A stretch of DNA of 37,812 nt from Oleidesulfovibrio sp964593925 (GTDB lineage Bacteria > Desulfobacterota > Desulfovibrionia > Desulfovibrionales > Desulfovibrionaceae), in NCBI GenBank assembly GCA_964593925.1, contig CAZQKM010000023.1, positions 1 through 37,812 on the forward strand, given 5' to 3'. The notes beneath the pieces were generated by a model. That model was not told the DNA's origin, ran no database searches, and saw nothing but the letters and a program-made list of their open reading frames with translations. This document shows positions 24,420 to 32,891 of this stretch, in pieces. A program made the position numbers and the translations under genes. Numbering within the stretch: position 1 is the first letter of the stretch; every line of letters begins with the position of its first letter.

Positions 24420-24875
24420 TCACATGGTATGGCTGTATATCAGTGCATTCTCTCCGGTGTCCTGATAGTAGCCTTTCCGTGCATCAACACAAATAAAGCC
24501 TAACCGCTCATACAGAGCTATGGCAGGAGTGTTGGAAGGTCTGACTTCCAAAAATATTTTTTTTATGCCCATTTGAGCGGCAACTTGCAACACCAGAGAC
24601 AACAGCTTATAAGCATGTCCATTACGCCGATGGCTTGAGTGCGTGGCAATATTTACTATTTCTAATTCATCAACTACATGGAATATTGTCACATAAGCCA
24701 CAAGCATGCCATCATTGCGGATACCGAAAGCAGAAAAAGCCGGTTGCCTGAATGCTTTGGCAAACTGTTTTTGTGTCCACGCCTTGGAAAAGCATAGCTG
24801 CTCCAAGGCTGCAACATCTTGGCAGTCGTCCAAGGACAGACGACAAAATGTTTCTAAGCTATTCACTGTAAACAC
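24420..24875 (-). CDS. rimI: Ribosomal protein alanine acetyltransferase RimI-like
   Basis: A GNAT acetyltransferase. Family features are LEQLCFSKAWTQKQF, VDELEIVNIATHSSHRRNGHAYKLL (acetyl-CoA loop; the usual RRxGxG is RRNGHA here), and the RimI-typical ending FLEVRPSNTPAIALYERLGF with a catalytic-type Tyr region (RKGYYQDTGENALIYS). The frame extends to an ATG at 24929, but that would overlap the divergent NUDIX gene. GTG at 24875, with GGA five bases upstream, gives 151 aa, the normal RimI length, and is preferred. It heads the tpiA-secG unit. Its true target protein is not known. Confidence 0.86.
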   Translation of the reverse strand: MFTVNSLETFCRLSLDDCQDVAALEQLCFSKAWTQKQFAKAFRQPAFSAFGIRNDGMLVAYVTIFHVVDELEIVNIATHSSHRRNGHAYKLLSLVLQVAAQMGIKKIFLEVRPSNTPAIALYERLGFICVDARKGYYQDTGENALIYSHTM

Positions 24876-24895
24876 ATTTTCCAAATCATACGCTG

Positions 24896-25456
24896 ATGCC
24901 CAGACGACAACCCAAAACCTCTTCGACACTTCTTCCCGAAGAGATACATCCTGTAGAAGTAGTGGATACCAAAGGCCGTCCGTTGATGGGTATGCCTGCT
25001 TCGTCCGTGTATCGACAACACTTGTTACACAAAGTGGTGCTGGTACTGGTATATGACCTGCAAGGCAGAGTTTACCTGCCCAAAAGATCTGCTGCTAAAA
25101 AAGCATATCCCAACATGTGGGCCATTTCAGCAAGTGGGCATGTCCAGCCGGCAGAGTCCTTCCCTGACGCTGCGCTCAGGACCTTACGCGAAAAGTTGAA
25201 CATCAGGCTGCACACTTTAAAAGAGATAGGATACCTTGCCGCTGCTGGCCCCGAGACAGCACAAGCCTTTATCAGACTGTTTTCCACAGGCCGCATTTCC
25301 ACCCCTCCCAGCCCCAACCCAGACGAAATATGCGAGGGTCTTTACCTGGACAAAGAAGATATGCAGGCCATGATTGATCATTTCGATGAAATGCTCACCC
25401 CTGCCCTGCGCTGGGCCTACCAAAAAGGGTATATCTTTCCTCTGGCAGCACGCTGA
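24896..25456 (+). CDS. NUDIX-fold protein with degenerate Nudix box
   Basis: A 186-aa protein like the isopentenyl-diphosphate isomerase-type NUDIX hydrolases (VEVVDTKGRPL, HKVVLVLVYDLQGRVYLPKRS, PNMWAISASGHV). The Nudix box (about residues 81-103) starts correctly with G-x5-E, but the expected R-E-L-x-E-E-x-G reads R-T-L-R-E-K-L-N: the first Glu, the last Glu and the Gly are lost. These Glu residues bind the catalytic metal, so classic hydrolase activity is doubtful. There is no frameshift and the frame is intact. No ribosome site precedes the ATG; it is divergent from rimI with 20 bases between starts. It converges on mreB. Confidence 0.82.
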   Translation: MPRRQPKTSSTLLPEEIHPVEVVDTKGRPLMGMPASSVYRQHLLHKVVLVLVYDLQGRVYLPKRSAAKKAYPNMWAISASGHVQPAESFPDAALRTLREKLNIRLHTLKEIGYLAAAGPETAQAFIRLFSTGRISTPPSPNPDEICEGLYLDKEDMQAMIDHFDEMLTPALRWAYQKGYIFPLAAR

Positions 25457-25524
25457 AATTGTCCTTGGCAGACTGACACTGTAAAAGCCATGTTGGCACA
25501 GCTTGGGTTGAATGTGTTAATAGA

Positions 25525-25550
25525 CAAAAGAGCTGCCATACGGCCGCTCT
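25525..25550 (-). terminator. Probable terminator after mreB
   Basis: On the minus strand, AGAGC-x-GCC, loop GTAT, GGC-x-GCTCT (eight pairs with one mismatch) is followed by TTTTG. The T run is short, so efficiency is uncertain. Confidence 0.5.
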
Positions 25551-25558
25551 GATATATG

Positions 25559-26584
25559 CTAGTTAACGTAGACTTTACTGTAAAATTTTTTGTCGTCCAA
25601 TGTACGCCCTGTGCCACGTACCACCGTGGTCAACGGTTCGGAGTCAATATGCACACTAAGCCCCGTCTCTGCGGTAATCCGCTTATCAAGACCTTTTAGC
25701 AAAGCGCCTCCACCCGCAAGAAGAATACCATTTTTAACAATGTCGCCCGCCAGTTCAGGGGGTGTTTTCTCTAGAGCTTTACGCACTGCTATCACAATGG
25801 CCCGCACGGAATCTTCCAGTGCCTCGCGAATTTCCCCATCAGTGACCTGTACGGCTTTGGGGGTACCGGTAACCATGTCTTTGCCAGACACTTGTATGGA
25901 AAGAGGTTCGGGTAGTTCATAGGCAGAGCCTACCGTCATCTTTATGCGTTCGGCCATATTTTCGCCAATAAGAAGTTGGCACTGCTCCTGAACAAAGCGC
26001 TGTACTGCCTGATTCATCACATCGCCCGCCACACGGACAGACTCGGCATAGGCCACCGCAGCAAGTGAAATTACGGCAACCTCAGTGGTGCCCCCACCGA
26101 TATCCACAACCATGTTCCCTACGGGTTCATTAATGGGCAACTCTGCCCCTATGGCTGCGGCCATGGGTTCCTCAATCAGCTTTACATCGCGGACTCCGGC
26201 TTGTTGTGCCGATTCGATGACAGCTCTTTTTTCAACTTGTGTAATGCCCGTGGGCACGCATATTACAATTTTGGGCTTTGAAATATTCATCCCTGAAATA
26301 ACTTTGTGGATAAAGTAGGCAATCATCCGTTTTGTCACATCAAAATCTGCAATAACACCATCTTTCATTGGCCTGATGGCTTTGATGCGATCGGGGGTCC
26401 TACCCAAAAACTCTTTTGCCTCTTTACCCACCGCCAGCACGGTATTACGCTGCTGGTCAATAGCCACAACAGAAGGTTCGTTTAAGACAATGCCGTCACC
26501 TTTGGTATACAGCAACGTGTTTGCTGTTCCCAAGTCCATGGCAAAATCTTTTCCAAAAAAGCCAAAAAACTTTCCAAACATCAT
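25559..26584 (-). CDS. mreB: Rod shape-determining protein MreB
   Basis: A 341-aa actin homologue that forms filaments under the inner membrane and guides peptidoglycan synthesis. Actin-fold phosphate loops are present: DLGTANTLLYTKGDGIVLNEPSVVA, MVVDIGGGTTEVAV and GILLAGGGALLKGLD. The hydrophobic/basic start MMFGKFFGFFGKDF may serve as a membrane-binding element. The start codon overlaps the stop of the upstream GAF gene (ATGA), so the two are translationally coupled. mreC/mreD do not follow; the next gene is convergent. Confidence 0.97.
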   Translation of the reverse strand: MMFGKFFGFFGKDFAMDLGTANTLLYTKGDGIVLNEPSVVAIDQQRNTVLAVGKEAKEFLGRTPDRIKAIRPMKDGVIADFDVTKRMIAYFIHKVISGMNISKPKIVICVPTGITQVEKRAVIESAQQAGVRDVKLIEEPMAAAIGAELPINEPVGNMVVDIGGGTTEVAVISLAAVAYAESVRVAGDVMNQAVQRFVQEQCQLLIGENMAERIKMTVGSAYELPEPLSIQVSGKDMVTGTPKAVQVTDGEIREALEDSVRAIVIAVRKALEKTPPELAGDIVKNGILLAGGGALLKGLDKRITAETGLSVHIDSEPLTTVVRGTGRTLDDKKFYSKVYVN

Positions 26585-27621
26585 GTATCCTCAAAAAACT
26601 CAGGGTCCATTGCCCCGGCGTTAATTTGTGCTGTTGCGGCCTCTCGCCGCCCTAGCTCGTTTTCCAAATCATGTAGCTGATTTTTTAAGTACAGGTTTTC
26701 AAGAAATAATGCCAGATGCTCTGCTGCCATTCGAACAAACCCTTTAAGGTCTTCCGGAACCGGCACGGAATGCTCGTTGGCAAGACATAAAACCCCCCTT
26801 GGACGCTTATGCATATATATAGGCAGGCAGATAGCACTGTAAAATTGTGGAGTATACACTGACTTTCCAAATAGTGGTGCCACCGGCGTTTCCGAGCTTT
26901 TATTATCGGTAAATACCGGAGCAGCATTATTGAATACCCATCCGATCAGACCGCTACCCAACGGACATTCCTCGATACGTTCATGACTATCGGTCAGCGC
27001 GATCTGTCCTTCTATACCATAAGTTCCCTTTTTTTCATTCACCACACAAAAATATGCGTGGCTAAAACCAATTGCCTGAGAAACGATTGCCAAGAACTGC
27101 TCCAAAAAAGGACGCCAGCGTGTTACTCTAGTACGCAAGGTGTATACAAGCTGCAAGGCGCTATAATAGGAGGAAGTAGACGCAGTTTCGGCCATCGCGC
27201 ATGAGCTAGTCTGCATATCTATGATAAGATCACAAAAAAGTTGAAGAATTTTTTGATCTTTATCAGAAAAAGAATACTGCCGTTTGCTATCAAGGCATAT
27301 AACCCCCTGCTCTTTACGCAATGGGTACCCCATAAAGGCTTTGATTTTTGCCTCTTCTGCCCGAGGGTAATATCCCAGAAAGCAACGACGCTGATCAAAA
27401 CTGTTGACAAGCAACGGCTGTTGGTTGCGCAGTATCCAGCCCACAAGACCCTGCCCCGGAGTGATGGAGCAACCTACATCAACCTGATCACCCAAACTGA
27501 AATGGGCAGCGACAGAATAGCTTTGCTTGGAGTCGGACGGCAAAAACAAGACCGTCGAATAGGCGTCAAAAACACTGCTGATAATACCAAGGATATGCTG
27601 ATGACAAGAGTGTGTGCTCAT
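26581..27621 (-). CDS. Tandem GAF-domain protein coupled to mreB
   Basis: A 346-aa soluble protein with two GAF domains (about residues 12-135 and 165-310). Each has the typical Gly-Leu-x-Gly-Trp stretch (GQGLVGWIL, GSGLIGWVF) and hydrophobic core strands (GVICLDSKRQYSFSD, GVLCLANEHSVPV). A short coiled coil with EFFEDT at the end closes it. No output domain (HTH, GGDEF, kinase) is present, so it probably senses a small ligand and acts by protein contact. The ATGA overlap with mreB suggests a role linked to cell shape; that is inference. Many cysteines in the first 150 residues could bind a cofactor. Confidence 0.8.
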   Translation of the reverse strand: MSTHSCHQHILGIISSVFDAYSTVLFLPSDSKQSYSVAAHFSLGDQVDVGCSITPGQGLVGWILRNQQPLLVNSFDQRRCFLGYYPRAEEAKIKAFMGYPLRKEQGVICLDSKRQYSFSDKDQKILQLFCDLIIDMQTSSCAMAETASTSSYYSALQLVYTLRTRVTRWRPFLEQFLAIVSQAIGFSHAYFCVVNEKKGTYGIEGQIALTDSHERIEECPLGSGLIGWVFNNAAPVFTDNKSSETPVAPLFGKSVYTPQFYSAICLPIYMHKRPRGVLCLANEHSVPVPEDLKGFVRMAAEHLALFLENLYLKNQLHDLENELGRREAATAQINAGAMDPEFFEDT

Positions 27622-27917
27622 AAGTATATATACGTAGCCAAGTGTGCAGTGGCCGGATGTGGCAGGGAAGGGCTCTCTCCAGCCCCATTCATTCAGAGTT
27701 CATTATCCTTACAGGACATTGCAACGGCTTTCAATGCCACTATATGATTTTAAAAAAAAATCAGGTAGTCCAAAGGTATCCAGTTAGCGTCGTAGCGCTG
27801 AAAAAAAACATTTTTTTGTAGAATTTTTTTAGAAAAAAAACTATCTTTAGATGAATAAATTTTGTGTCCACCGTCCAGTAACCACAATCAACACTCTGCC
27901 TCTTCTCTCTGGTAGCC
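27622..27917. other. Divergent intergenic region with symmetrical A/T tracts
   Basis: No gene is seen. The region separates GAF-mreB (-) from the 578-aa gene (+) and should hold both promoters. At 27801-27840 it contains A8, CA, T7, six other bases, T7, AG, A8, a near mirror-symmetrical block able to form two A/T hairpins or bend the DNA. A nine-A run lies at about 27751-27759. Confidence 0.55.
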
Positions 27918-29654
27918 ATGCTCAAAAGCTGGAAAGATACATTTGAAAAGTGCGGACTGCCCTGGAAAGATGCAGCTCTGGGGGTATTTGCTGAACCCCT
28001 TTCCATTACCTCCATGGATCAGCTACGCTCTTTTTTGGATATAGTGCACATCAAATACTGCCTGTTAAAGCCTTTTTTTGAGCAGTCGGGCTATCCGCTT
28101 ATCGAATCGCGTGAACTGTTACCCTCTTTTGAGGGGGATCTTATTGAGCACAGCACTCTCCCCGGCTTCAGCATGGTCGTATTTGCCCGGCCCATGGATT
28201 ACTTTCAAGAAATTTTTCAATACGACAAGCTGCATAGCCTGCTGGATGTCACCGGGCGGGCCGAAGGCGAGGCATGCCCGCTTGAGCAGAATATTATTAC
28301 GCAAAATGCCACAGTTCTTCAAAATAGGCTTCCCAAGCATCTGCATGAAAACTATTGCCACCACCTTGCGCATACAGATGTCGCTTTGCTTGACAACTAC
28401 CCTACCCTGCTCCCTTTTCTGCTTGAAATGGACCGCGGACAAGTGCTCGCACAAGATAAATTTGGTTTTTTTCATCTTGCGGGTATTTATGCCTCGTTTC
28501 CTTCTGACCTTGACTCGGAAGTAAAGCGTTTTGGACTGCACATCGGTAAATTTGCCGTAGGTGATAACGAGCTGTATGAGCGCAATCGCCTGTTTGTCTA
28601 CCAGTTTCTTATGGAACTCTATGGCTTTCCCATTGCATCTGAACGGCGAACCTCTAGCGCACTGTTTGCCCGCAGACTGCATAAACTTGGTGAACATTTC
28701 ATGGTCAGAGTGCTTGGCCAGACAGATAGAACCATTACCACGCTGCAAAACACCGTTGTGGGTTCTCGACGCTATCCCACGGTGGACAAAATAGCTCTGG
28801 TTAGCATTGATCCAGAACAAAGTGACGCCATTAAGGAACTTTCGGCGAACGGTTTTTTTGTGGATAAAAAGCGGCGGGTCATTATCCTGAAAGTGACATA
28901 TCGCCAGCACAAATACAATGCAGGAAACGTGCGTCAAGAGCGCGCACTATCTGTAGAAAAGCAAGAAGTTATCCACCCGATAACTGGTGAGGTGTTCACC
29001 CATCTCAATATCATTAAAGATGCCAGCAATATGTTTTTGCGCCTTAATGATATAACCCGTGGAGAATATTCAGGAAGAATAATTTATAAACGAAATGAGC
29101 TCATTGAAAATACTGAAACCGACGAAAAACGTCTCAAGTTTTTATATGCCTGGCTCTCCAAGCACCAACGTCGTATCATCGGTTACAGTGATGAGTTTTA
29201 TGCCAATATCCTTAAAGTACTTGATAACTATCTGCTTTCACCTGATCGCTATGAGATGTTTAGCAACCTACACGAACTGCACCAAGAAGTATGGGCCAAA
29301 TATAGCTATATTCAGCAGGCGCGTAAGGTTCGCTATCTTGAAGATATCAAAAACAGGGTATATAAAGGAGAGCGTATTTCATACTTCAAGATGCTCAATG
29401 CCGCAGTCGAGTTACTGCGAGATCTTAAGTTTGAAATAGTCAATTACTTTGACCAGCTGGTTGTCAATATTATTAGCACTGGCGAGGCCATGCTAAATGA
29501 ACGCTATCTTGTCAAAAACTATATAGAAAAACGTGATGAAGAATTAACCGACTATGGGCGGGATATCAAACGGCTTTATGGCAGGCTGGTTTCACTCATG
29601 GACGAGTTTCGGGCCATTCGCCGTTCGCGTAAAGATCATGATATGCCTAACTGA
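27918..29654 (+). CDS. Unrecognised 578-aa cytoplasmic protein
   Basis: I do not recognise this protein. It is a long, clean frame with no membrane segment or signal peptide. Residues 1-250 are mixed alpha/beta-looking, with His-rich stretches (HLHENYCHHLAH near residue 142). Around residues 265-400 is a region that is rich in beta strands (DKIALVSIDPEQSD, KRRVIILKVTYRQHKYNAG, HPITGEVFTHLNIIKD). Residues about 410-578 are strongly helical with many charged residues and a coiled-coil-like end (RDEELTDYGRDIKRLYGRLVSLMDEF). No ribosome site is clear before ATG 27918. It is followed 153 bases later by gcvT. It may be lineage-specific. Confidence 0.8.
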   Translation: MLKSWKDTFEKCGLPWKDAALGVFAEPLSITSMDQLRSFLDIVHIKYCLLKPFFEQSGYPLIESRELLPSFEGDLIEHSTLPGFSMVVFARPMDYFQEIFQYDKLHSLLDVTGRAEGEACPLEQNIITQNATVLQNRLPKHLHENYCHHLAHTDVALLDNYPTLLPFLLEMDRGQVLAQDKFGFFHLAGIYASFPSDLDSEVKRFGLHIGKFAVGDNELYERNRLFVYQFLMELYGFPIASERRTSSALFARRLHKLGEHFMVRVLGQTDRTITTLQNTVVGSRRYPTVDKIALVSIDPEQSDAIKELSANGFFVDKKRRVIILKVTYRQHKYNAGNVRQERALSVEKQEVIHPITGEVFTHLNIIKDASNMFLRLNDITRGEYSGRIIYKRNELIENTETDEKRLKFLYAWLSKHQRRIIGYSDEFYANILKVLDNYLLSPDRYEMFSNLHELHQEVWAKYSYIQQARKVRYLEDIKNRVYKGERISYFKMLNAAVELLRDLKFEIVNYFDQLVVNIISTGEAMLNERYLVKNYIEKRDEELTDYGRDIKRLYGRLVSLMDEFRAIRRSRKDHDMPN

Positions 29655-29807
29655 TTTCTCATGATCCATTTGAAATGCAGAACTGTTTTACGTATACTGC
29701 AATCTCAATACGCTCTAGGAGCCTAACCCCCTGTGCGGCAGGGAGCTGCCTTGCTTCATATCTTTACACTGTTCCCATAGTCGTACACCATGACAAGGAG
29801 AGTGCCT

Positions 29808-30896
29808 TTGTCTTCCCTTTTAAAAACTCCGCTTTATGGTTGGCACAATGCTCACGGCGCAAAAATGGCAGCCTTTGCCGGGTGGGAAATGCCCATACAG
29901 TATGCCGGCATTATCGCCGAGCATCAACAGACCAGAAGTAGTGCTTCTATCTTTGATATCTGTCATATGGGAGAATTTTTGCTGGAAGGTAGAGACGCGT
30001 GTACCGCACTCTCGCGAATAGTCACACATAATTTGGCGACCCTTGCTCCCGGTAAATGTCGGTATGGTTTTTTACTTAACAGGCAAGGTGGCATCCTTGA
30101 TGATCTTATCGTGTACTGCCTTGAGCAAGACCGATATATGCTGGTGGTGAATGGTGCCTGTAGAGCCAGTGACTTTACATGGATTCAAGATGCGCTTCCC
30201 GCGCATGTCCGGCTTACCGATATATCTGACGCCACAGCAAAAATAGATTTGCAAGGTCCAAAGTCCATTGAGGTTATTGAACAGGCTTTTGAAAAAAATT
30301 TTCGTGAATTGGGATACTTTAGCTTTCAGCATGTATCCACACACGGCCAACGGGTGCTCGTGAGCCGTACCGGCTATACTGGCGAGCTTGGCTATGAATT
30401 GTATCTTCCTGCCGTAATCGCCCTCACCCTGTGGGAGATGCTGCTACAAGATACAAAGGTGGCTCCCGCAGGACTAGGGGCCCGCGATACCTTACGCCTG
30501 GAAGCTGGCCTGCCATTGTACGGACAGGACCTTGACCATCTTCATACCCCTACAGAGGCCGGTTATGACATGATGCTCCGGTCTGAAGCTGAATATATCG
30601 GAAAAAACAACGCTGGTACCGTACGCGAATGTCTATTGGCTTTGACCATTCCGGGACGCCGCAGTGCCCGTCCGGGCGACATGGTAATGTTGGCAGATGG
30701 AACAGCAGCAGGTGTTGTAACCAGCGGCTCATATGCGCCCTCTCTTGGCTACGCCATTGCGTTTGCCTATATCAAAAAAGAGCTGGCACAACAAACGAGC
30801 TATCTGATTCAGGGAAGCCGGACAACATTCACAGCAACGAAAACGGACCTGCCGTTTTACAAAAATGGCACTGCACGAATGAAACTTCAGCCTTAG
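29808..30896 (+). CDS. gcvT: Aminomethyltransferase GcvT (glycine cleavage T protein)
   Basis: Transfers the aminomethyl carbon from lipoylated H protein to tetrahydrofolate. Family features: TPLYGWHNAHGAKMAAFAGWEMPIQY-type start, SSASIFDICHMGEF, the folate-site region DDLIVYCLEQDRYMLVVN, SRTGYTGELGYELYLP and LGARDTLRLEAGLPLYGQDL. The start is best placed at TTG 29808, seven bases after AAGGAG (29795-29800). The in-frame ATG at 29790 lies ahead of that ribosome site and has none of its own. This gives 362 aa, beginning five residues before the conserved TPLY as in E. coli. No other glycine cleavage genes are in the window. Confidence 0.92.
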   Translation: MSSLLKTPLYGWHNAHGAKMAAFAGWEMPIQYAGIIAEHQQTRSSASIFDICHMGEFLLEGRDACTALSRIVTHNLATLAPGKCRYGFLLNRQGGILDDLIVYCLEQDRYMLVVNGACRASDFTWIQDALPAHVRLTDISDATAKIDLQGPKSIEVIEQAFEKNFRELGYFSFQHVSTHGQRVLVSRTGYTGELGYELYLPAVIALTLWEMLLQDTKVAPAGLGARDTLRLEAGLPLYGQDLDHLHTPTEAGYDMMLRSEAEYIGKNNAGTVRECLLALTIPGRRSARPGDMVMLADGTAAGVVTSGSYAPSLGYAIAFAYIKKELAQQTSYLIQGSRTTFTATKTDLPFYKNGTARMKLQP

Positions 30897-30923
30897 TCCA
30901 TATATGGATTGCCCATCCCATAC

Positions 30924-31682
30924 ATGAAAACGTTTTTTTTACCCCCTGAAGATTGGGGAGAAACGTATACCCTCAGCCATACCGAGGCCCATCACATCCG
31001 CACTGTACTGCGCATGCGTGCAGGAGCTCGGGTACGCCTGTTTGACGGACAGGGGCGTGAAGGGATATTTACCATAACAGCCCTGCAAAAACAGGCTGTA
31101 CATTTGTGCCCGGAAAAAATTTTTCACCACCCTGCTCCAGTCAGTGAGGCATACTTGGCCATTGGCTGGACCAAATCCAAACGCCGAGGATGGCTATTGG
31201 AAAAGGCTGTTGAGCTACAAGCTGCAGGTATTTGGTTTTGGCAAGCTGTACGCAGCCAGTCGCTCCTGCCGGAAAAACCAAAAGAAAGCTGGCAAGCTCC
31301 TTTGATTGTAGGTGCCAAGCAATGTGGCAATCCATGGCTGCCTATGTTGCGCTTGTTTCCTGGTGGGGTGAATTCGCTACTGGAGGCCTCTGCAGATTTT
31401 GATCAACGCTTTGTCGTATGGGAAGGACAGGACAAGGCTGTCCTACTGCCACCGCACACAGCGGCCCGTCAGGGAAAAACACTTTTTATCATTGGCCCAG
31501 AAGGTGGCCTTTCCGATCGGGAAGCAGGCGACTTTATTCAGGGCGGATTCAGCCCTGTAAGCCTTGGCCACAGTATTTTGCGTTGGGAAACTGCCGCCCT
31601 GCTTTGCCTTGGTACGCACTTTTTGTATAAACAACTTTTGTCGGAGTCCATTGGTGACATTGATACAACAGCCTCTGCCTGA
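30924..31682 (+). CDS. rsmE: 16S rRNA m3U1498 methyltransferase RsmE
   Basis: A 252-aa SPOUT methyltransferase. The N-terminal PUA-like domain (HIRTVLRMRAGARVRLFDGQG) is followed by the trefoil-knot domain with GPEGGLSDREAGDF and the C-terminal LGHSILRWETAALLCL, where the family normally has LG-x-RILRxETA; here His-Ser replaces one or two knot residues. ATG 30924 starts the conserved MKTFFLPPEDW; the frame is open from TTG 30909 but that adds only MPIPY. It lies 27 bases after gcvT and overlaps rarA by 29 bases, so the genes are probably co-transcribed. Confidence 0.9.
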   Translation: MKTFFLPPEDWGETYTLSHTEAHHIRTVLRMRAGARVRLFDGQGREGIFTITALQKQAVHLCPEKIFHHPAPVSEAYLAIGWTKSKRRGWLLEKAVELQAAGIWFWQAVRSQSLLPEKPKESWQAPLIVGAKQCGNPWLPMLRLFPGGVNSLLEASADFDQRFVVWEGQDKAVLLPPHTAARQGKTLFIIGPEGGLSDREAGDFIQGGFSPVSLGHSILRWETAALLCLGTHFLYKQLLSESIGDIDTTASA

Positions 31683-32889
31683 AAAAATACGCCCCCTGGA
31701 CTTTGGAGGCTTTGTCGGACAAACTCACCTGAGGCAGCGTTTGCAGTCTTTGATAGATGGAACACGCCTGCCCAGTCTCCTTTTTTTTGGCCCGCCAGGA
31801 TGTGGCAAATCAACCATTGCCTTATTGCTTGCAAAAAATACCGGACAACATTTTTTGCGTGTGAGCGCCCCTGAGGCGGGCTTGCAGCAACTACGCAAGT
31901 CGCTTTCTGGGGTGTCGGTACTTGTGTTGGATGAATTGCACCGTTTTTCCAAAGCTCAACAGGATTTTTTCTTGCCCTTACTTGAAAGTGGCGAAATAAC
32001 CCTGCTTGCCACAACCACAGAAAATCCCTCTTTCAGCATTACGCGCCAGCTCCTTTCCAGAATGCACGTGCTGCGCCTTAAACCGCTGGGCAGGCAGGAA
32101 CTTGTCCAGTTGGCTCAACGAGGAGCTCAAGCTCAAGGGGTCTCACTAGAAGAAGAAGTATGCGACCTATTGGCAGCTGTTGCCCACGGTGATGCACGCA
32201 CGATGCTTAATCTTGTGGAATATGTCGCCTCAATGCCCGAAGAAAAACGCACTCTTCAGACTATCCGTGCCACATTGCCTGAATTGGTTCTTCGCCATGA
32301 CAAAGATGGTGACAGCCATTATGAGCTGGCCTCTGCGTTGATCAAATCCATACGAGGAAGCGACCCGGATGCCGCACTTTACTACTTGGCCTGCCTGCTT
32401 GAAGGCGGCGAAGATCCGCGTTTTATCTGCCGTAGACTTATCTTGTCTGCCTCCGAAGATGTGGGGCTTGCCGACCCCCAAGCCCTGCCATTGGCAGTAG
32501 CCTGCCAGCAGGCCGTGGAATTTGTAGGAATGCCGGAGGGCTTTATACCGTTAGCAGAAACTGTGGTATACTTGGCGCTTGCGCCCAAAAGCAACACTTC
32601 GTATGCTGCTTACCTTAACGCTTCCCAAAATATCCGCACTCATGGTCCACAGCCTGTGCCTTTGCACTTGCGTAATGTGTCCACAGCGTTGCACAAAGAA
32701 TGGGGGTACGGTAAAGGATATCTATATCCGCACAATTACCCCGATGCCTGGATAAAACAACGTTATTTGCCTGAAGGTATACAGGAACAGGCTTTTTATC
32801 ACCCCAAGGATACCGGTCAAGAAGGGCGTATGGTAGCTTGGTGGCGTAGACTACGCAGCCCAAGACGTACTGGCAACACGCAAAAATAG
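31654..32889 (+). CDS. rarA: Replication-associated recombination protein RarA
   Basis: A 411-aa AAA+ ATPase (RarA/MgsA) that acts at stalled replication forks with SSB. Start PLPEKIRPLDFGGFVGQTHL, Walker A GPPGCGKST, Walker B VLDELHRF, sensor 1 LLATTTENPSF and the C-terminal tetramerisation part (HYELASALIKSIRGSDPDAALYYL, EDVGLADPQAL, WGYGKGYLYPHNYP) are diagnostic. GTG 31654 is favoured as start: GGAG at 31643-31646 lies seven bases upstream. TTG 31660 is possible but too distant. The longer frame from 31564 lies inside rsmE. Confidence 0.95.
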   Translation: MTLIQQPLPEKIRPLDFGGFVGQTHLRQRLQSLIDGTRLPSLLFFGPPGCGKSTIALLLAKNTGQHFLRVSAPEAGLQQLRKSLSGVSVLVLDELHRFSKAQQDFFLPLLESGEITLLATTTENPSFSITRQLLSRMHVLRLKPLGRQELVQLAQRGAQAQGVSLEEEVCDLLAAVAHGDARTMLNLVEYVASMPEEKRTLQTIRATLPELVLRHDKDGDSHYELASALIKSIRGSDPDAALYYLACLLEGGEDPRFICRRLILSASEDVGLADPQALPLAVACQQAVEFVGMPEGFIPLAETVVYLALAPKSNTSYAAYLNASQNIRTHGPQPVPLHLRNVSTALHKEWGYGKGYLYPHNYPDAWIKQRYLPEGIQEQAFYHPKDTGQEGRMVAWWRRLRSPRRTGNTQK

Positions 32890-32891
32890 CC

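Noticed and set aside
28119..28937. 272-aa minus-strand frame
   Set aside because: Lies wholly antisense to the clean 578-aa gene and has no protein-like pattern or ribosome site.
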